A stretch of 17,487 nt of DNA. Origin: CAZWBR01 sp964404205 (GTDB lineage: Bacteria > Bacteroidota > Bacteroidia > Bacteroidales > Prolixibacteraceae). The stretch spans positions 1 through 17,487 of the forward strand of contig CAYOJD010000072.1 of NCBI GenBank assembly GCA_964404205.1, in the 5' to 3' direction. The translations under genes and the position numbers were made by a program. Positions within the stretch are counted from its first letter, which is position 1. Each line of letters opens with the position of its first letter. Positions 14,287-17,487 of this stretch are shown here, one piece after another. The notes beneath the pieces are model-generated. The model searched no databases. It was not told where the DNA came from and was given only the letters and a program-made list of their open reading frames with translations.

Positions 14287-14484
14287 TCAGCCCTTAAACC
14301 CAATGGTTTTATGGGTCCCGTCGCAATAGGGTTTGTTTTTTGATTGCCCGCAACGACAAAGATATACGGTCGAACCTTCGTTTTCCTTCTCGCCGTATTG
14401 CCCGGTTTGTTTAAAAACCCCGGAGACAATTATCGGTCCGTTTTCGGCAAACTGAACTTTCACTTTTTCTTCATTTTTTTCCAT
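14287..14484 (-). CDS. CDGSH iron-sulfur domain protein
   Basis: A 65-residue protein with one CDGSH-type [2Fe-2S] site: C43-x-C45-x2-S-x3-P-x-C54-D-G-T-H58, the three cysteines and one histidine that give the labile cluster of this family (mitoNEET relatives). The N-terminal part forms a short beta structure (VKVQFAENGPIIVSGVFK). Bacterial members of this length are soluble and thought to take part in cluster transfer or redox sensing; no partner is coded next to it. An upstream in-frame start at 14526 would add 14 residues that do not look like the family, so 14484 (MEKNEEKVKVQ) is preferred. It lies 64 bases downstream of the sugar kinase gene on the same strand and may be read from the same transcript. 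Its stop codon directly abuts that of the DUF5916 gene. Confidence 0.93.
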   Translation of the reverse strand: MEKNEEKVKVQFAENGPIIVSGVFKQTGQYGEKENEGSTVYLCRCGQSKNKPYCDGTHKTIGFKG

Positions 14485-14548
14485 GGTTCGATGATTGATT
14501 AATTGTAAAACAAGATATGGCAACAAGAAGTTCAGCCAAAACTTAAAT

Positions 14549-15454
14549 TTATACTACAGAAGCAAAATCGATAGAAATATAACTCTGCTCCTGCGTGCAG
14601 ACATGGCCGGCAAAACGAAGGCCGTTTTCAATAACGGGCTTCCATTCCTTTTCGGTAAACCGTTGAATGTCGAAATCCTTTTTCTCCACATATTGGGCCA
14701 GCGCATAGATTACTCCGGCCGAAAAATTGTCGCCGGCCCCGATGGTATTCACCACCTCTGTTTCGATGGCCGGAAGCGAAAAACAAATCTTATCCGACAG
14801 AAGTGAAGCGCCTTCTGCCCCTTTGGTTATCAATAATATTCTGGCCCCAAAGCGCTTCACCCATCGGTAAACCGCTTCATCGTTACTGAAGGTGCCTATC
14901 AGCTGAAAATCGTCGGATGAACCTTTTACAATTGTAGCCAAAGCCAGATTTTGTTCCAGCCATTTCATCTTCTGTAAATCGTTTCTCAGATCTTGCCTGA
15001 TATTGGGGTCGTAAATAACCGTTGCGCCGCATGCTTTCGCTGAAATTAAAAAAGCAAGCAGTTCGCTGCGTCCTTCACCTTTCAGGGCAAACGAAGAGCC
15101 AAACAGAACGATATCGTTGGGTTGCGGAACAGGATAATGGGGCGCTACCGATTTTGTAGCCGGATAGATGGCATATTGTGCATCGCCCTGTTCGTTTGTA
15201 AAGGCCAGCGCAATGCGCGAATTGCCGTCAAATCTCGACACGGCAGTGGTATCGACACCATTTTCCTGCAGGAAACCGACCGAATGATTACCAATGGTAT
15301 CGTTTCCTACCGATGTAACAAAAAGAACCGGCAATCTGCACCGGCCAAGTGATACGGCACTGTTAAGCTGACTTCCGCCAACTGCACTACCTGTTGGGTT
15401 TCCTTCCCGAAAACGGATATCGTAAGTGGTTTCTCCTATCGTAATAATGCGCAT
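14549..15454 (-). CDS. PfkB-family carbohydrate kinase (fructokinase-like)
   Basis: A 301-residue ribokinase-fold sugar kinase that transfers phosphate from ATP to a sugar alcohol group. The N-terminal substrate region has GETTYDIRF (7-15) and GSAVGGSQLNSAVSLGRC (22-39), matching PfkB signature 1 in position; DPNIR at 149-153 is typical of fructokinases; and signature 2, NTIGAGDNFSAG (236-247), carries the catalytic base D242. It is somewhat short for a 2-keto-3-deoxygluconate kinase and fits fructokinase best, but substrate specificity in PfkB enzymes cannot be fixed from motifs. It starts 12 bases after the branching enzyme gene, so the two almost certainly share a transcript, which suggests a role in handling hexose from or for glycogen. 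Confidence 0.93.
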   Translation of the reverse strand: MRIITIGETTYDIRFREGNPTGSAVGGSQLNSAVSLGRCRLPVLFVTSVGNDTIGNHSVGFLQENGVDTTAVSRFDGNSRIALAFTNEQGDAQYAIYPATKSVAPHYPVPQPNDIVLFGSSFALKGEGRSELLAFLISAKACGATVIYDPNIRQDLRNDLQKMKWLEQNLALATIVKGSSDDFQLIGTFSNDEAVYRWVKRFGARILLITKGAEGASLLSDKICFSLPAIETEVVNTIGAGDNFSAGVIYALAQYVEKKDFDIQRFTEKEWKPVIENGLRFAGHVCTQEQSYISIDFASVV

Positions 15455-15466
15455 GGTCTCTCTTTT

Positions 15467-17476
15467 TCAGCGCACGCGGGAATAGGCCTGCTGTTTCAAT
15501 ACGATAGCCGTACGCGCCGGAAGATAGAGTTTCAGTTGGTGGTTCGACCCTAAACCGGCTTCGGGCAGCGAGTAATAAGTAATCCTGTCGTCGATACGAT
15601 TGAACCCGCCAAAAGCATGGGCATCGGTTTGCAGCACTATTTTGTATTTCGAAGGATCAATGGCTATTCCATAGCTATCGAACGACTGCGTGGGATTGAA
15701 GTTGAAGACAAAAAGCAAATCTTTCCGGCGATAAGCCAATATCTGATCCTGTGCGTTTTCGTAAATCTTCCACACCTCGGGGCTTTCGAGCAACTGCTCT
15801 TTGCGAATCAATCCAATCATATCGCGGTCGAAATCAAGGAGCCAGTGAAAGCGCAGTTCCGGATTCTCGGCAATACTCCAAAGGCGACGGGCATGGGCAT
15901 ACGACCAGCCATTCCCTTCACGCGGGAAGTCGATCCATTCGGGGTGGCCAAATTCGTTGCCCATAAAATTGAGATAGGCACCACCGGCACAACTGGCTGT
16001 AATCAATCGTATCATTTTGTGCAATGCAATCCCCCTGTCGACAATCAGATTGGGCTGATCCTTGCGCATACTGTAATACATCTCTTTATCAATCAAACGA
16101 AAAACGATGGTTTTATCGCCGACCAGAGCCTGATCGTGGCTTTCGGCATAACTAACCACCCTCTCTTCCATGCGGTGGGCCGTCAGCTCATAAAAAAGAT
16201 GTCCAACCGGCCACTCGTTGTCCTGTTTCTCTTTTATCAACTTAATCCACATATCGGGGACACCCATCGACATGCGGTAGTCGAATCCCAGTCCGCCCTC
16301 TTCGATGGGCGATGCCAATCCGGGCAAGCCACTCATCTCCTCGGCAATTGTGAGGCAGCTGGGGTTAATCTCATGGGCCAGACGATTTGCCAGCTTAAAA
16401 TATACTACTGCTTCGTCGTCGAGATTAGGGGTAAAATAGTCGGCATAACCTGAGAAAGCTTTTCCCAAACCGTGGTCAAAATAGAGCATACTGGTTACCC
16501 CGTCGAAACGGAAACCGTCGAAACGGAAAACCTCCAGCCAATATTTGATATTGGAGAGCAGAAAATGTAAAACTTCATTCTTGTTGTAGTTAAAACAGTA
16601 GGAATCCCAGGCAGGATGCTCACCTCTTGCCCCATCATGAAAAAACTGGTAGCGGGTACCGTCGAAACAGCCCAATCCTTCTACCTCATTTTTGACAGCA
16701 TGCGAATGGACCAGGTCCATAATGATGGAGATACCCATTGCGTGGGCATCGTCAATCAGATGTTTCAACTCCTCGGGTGTTCCAAAGCGCGATGAAGGGG
16801 CAAAGAAACTGCTGACATGGTATCCAAAACTGCCGTAATAGGGATGTTCGGGAATGGCCATCAATTGAATGGTATTGTATCCTAACGACCTGACATGCGG
16901 AAGGATTGTCGTGCGAAACTCTTCATAGGTATGGACACGCGGCGCTTCACCGGCCATCCCAATATGGGCTTCATAAATCAAAGGTGCTTCTGCCGGACGC
17001 ACAAAGTGGTTCTTCCACTGGTACTCCTCTTCCGGAAACCAGACCTGCGCATTAAAAATCAGCGTGTTTTCATCCTGAACCACCCGCCGCGCCCATGCAG
17101 GGATTCTTTTCCCTTCGCCCCCCGGCCAACAAATATAAAGGGCGTATAAATCGCCGTGTTTCATTGCCCCTGACGGCACTTCGAGCGACCAGTTCCCATT
17201 TCCACCACTGCGAAAACAATATTCCGGCAACCGTTCCCAATTGTTGAAACTCCCTGTCAGATAAACAGCCGTTGCATTGGGCGCCCACTCGCGGATAATC
17301 CATTCTCCTGGATTTTTAAACAACCCGTAATACTCATATCCTGAAGCAAATGCCGAAAGAGGATTTCCATCGAGCAACTCCTTTTCTTTTGCATGGAATT
17401 TCTCTTCCCAACGAAGAAAGTCGTTCACATAGGGTTCGAGCCACTTATCATTTTTTACGATTACAGGGAAATCCAT
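15467..17476 (-). CDS. glgB: 1,4-alpha-glucan branching enzyme (GH13_8 type)
   Basis: The enzyme makes alpha-1,6 branch points in glycogen by cutting and transferring alpha-1,4 chains. The 669-residue protein begins with an N-terminal helical segment, then a CBM48 domain (about 50-150, FREWAPNATAVYLTGSFNNW pattern at 62-80 with I61-R62 in place of the usual start), the GH13 barrel (about 160-560) and a C-terminal all-beta domain (about 570-669). Catalytic signatures are region I DLVHSH (254-259), the nucleophile D325 in GFRFDGVTS, the acid/base E379 in TIAEEMSG, and D448 in ESHDQALVGDKT. The domain layout and the HPYYGSFGYHVSSFFAPSSRFGTPEELK stretch (split here only for description) are those of the eukaryote-like GH13_8 enzymes, which Bacteroidales use instead of the GH13_9 type. 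The ATG at 17476 gives the usual N-terminus; the upstream control region lies beyond the window. Confidence 0.96.
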   Translation of the reverse strand: MDFPVIVKNDKWLEPYVNDFLRWEEKFHAKEKELLDGNPLSAFASGYEYYGLFKNPGEWIIREWAPNATAVYLTGSFNNWERLPEYCFRSGGNGNWSLEVPSGAMKHGDLYALYICWPGGEGKRIPAWARRVVQDENTLIFNAQVWFPEEEYQWKNHFVRPAEAPLIYEAHIGMAGEAPRVHTYEEFRTTILPHVRSLGYNTIQLMAIPEHPYYGSFGYHVSSFFAPSSRFGTPEELKHLIDDAHAMGISIIMDLVHSHAVKNEVEGLGCFDGTRYQFFHDGARGEHPAWDSYCFNYNKNEVLHFLLSNIKYWLEVFRFDGFRFDGVTSMLYFDHGLGKAFSGYADYFTPNLDDEAVVYFKLANRLAHEINPSCLTIAEEMSGLPGLASPIEEGGLGFDYRMSMGVPDMWIKLIKEKQDNEWPVGHLFYELTAHRMEERVVSYAESHDQALVGDKTIVFRLIDKEMYYSMRKDQPNLIVDRGIALHKMIRLITASCAGGAYLNFMGNEFGHPEWIDFPREGNGWSYAHARRLWSIAENPELRFHWLLDFDRDMIGLIRKEQLLESPEVWKIYENAQDQILAYRRKDLLFVFNFNPTQSFDSYGIAIDPSKYKIVLQTDAHAFGGFNRIDDRITYYSLPEAGLGSNHQLKLYLPARTAIVLKQQAYSRVR

Positions 17477-17487
17477 AGCGTTGCCAA

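Noticed and set aside
15617..16453. A 278-codon open frame on the plus strand inside glgB
   Set aside because: It is antisense to a complete, well-conserved enzyme, has no start context and its translation matches no family; it is a by-product of codon bias.
1..17487. Search for CRISPR arrays, insertion sequences, integrases, tRNA genes or riboswitches
   Set aside because: No periodic direct repeats, transposase-like or integrase-like proteins, or recognisable RNA structures were found by eye; faint ones could be missed without a covariance-model search.

Overview
The window looks like an ordinary chromosomal segment of a Bacteroidota (Bacteroidetes) bacterium, most likely a Bacteroidales or Marinilabiliales relative. 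The evidence is the protein repertoire (a DUF5916 outer-membrane protein, an LVIVD-repeat lipoprotein, a single-RRM RNA-binding protein with a glycine/arginine tail, an NlpE-META lipoprotein and a eukaryote-type GH13_8 branching enzyme), the near absence of strong Shine-Dalgarno sequences, and several intergenic matches to the Bacteroidetes promoter form TTTG-N19/21-TAnnTTTG. Genus or species cannot be fixed from the sequence alone.

Layout from left to right. (1) A minus-strand pair: a membrane-anchored coiled-coil protein (834-1727) followed by a class I methyltransferase (87-809). (2) Divergent to it, pdxH (1873-2523, +) for pyridoxal phosphate synthesis, which runs tail-to-tail into a DEAD-box RNA helicase (2531-3862, -). 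(3) Further minus-strand genes: dprA (3950-5059) and an RRM RNA-binding protein (5136-5555) with its own intrinsic terminator and promoter. (4) A 257-base divergent control region, then a plus-strand run: dnaG primase (5813-7777), an extended SDR oxidoreductase (7815-8846), a small outer-membrane beta-barrel candidate (8928-9683) and an LVIVD beta-propeller lipoprotein (9702-10982). (5) A perfect bidirectional terminator (11004-11038) separates this run from a minus-strand NlpE-META lipoprotein (11058-11858), which has the best promoter of the window. (6) A large DUF5916 outer-membrane protein (12088-14286, +) abuts a CDGSH iron-sulfur protein (14287-14484, -). (7) A minus-strand pair for carbohydrate metabolism: glycogen branching enzyme (15467-17476) and a PfkB sugar kinase (14549-15454), 12 bases apart.

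Functional themes are information processing (dnaG, dprA, RNA helicase, RRM protein), cofactor synthesis (pdxH), glycogen/sugar metabolism (glgB with a sugar kinase) and cell-envelope proteins (8928-14286). I see no tRNA or rRNA, insertion sequence, integrase, prophage, CRISPR array, toxin-antitoxin pair or recognisable defence island. No gap between genes exceeds 300 bases. No convincing undescribed system is visible; the more interesting leads are the promoter architecture (a palindrome over the RRM gene's -7 box, a nearly leaderless dnaG), the RNA helicase/RRM neighbourhood, and the paired outer-membrane/LVIVD lipoprotein genes of unknown function.
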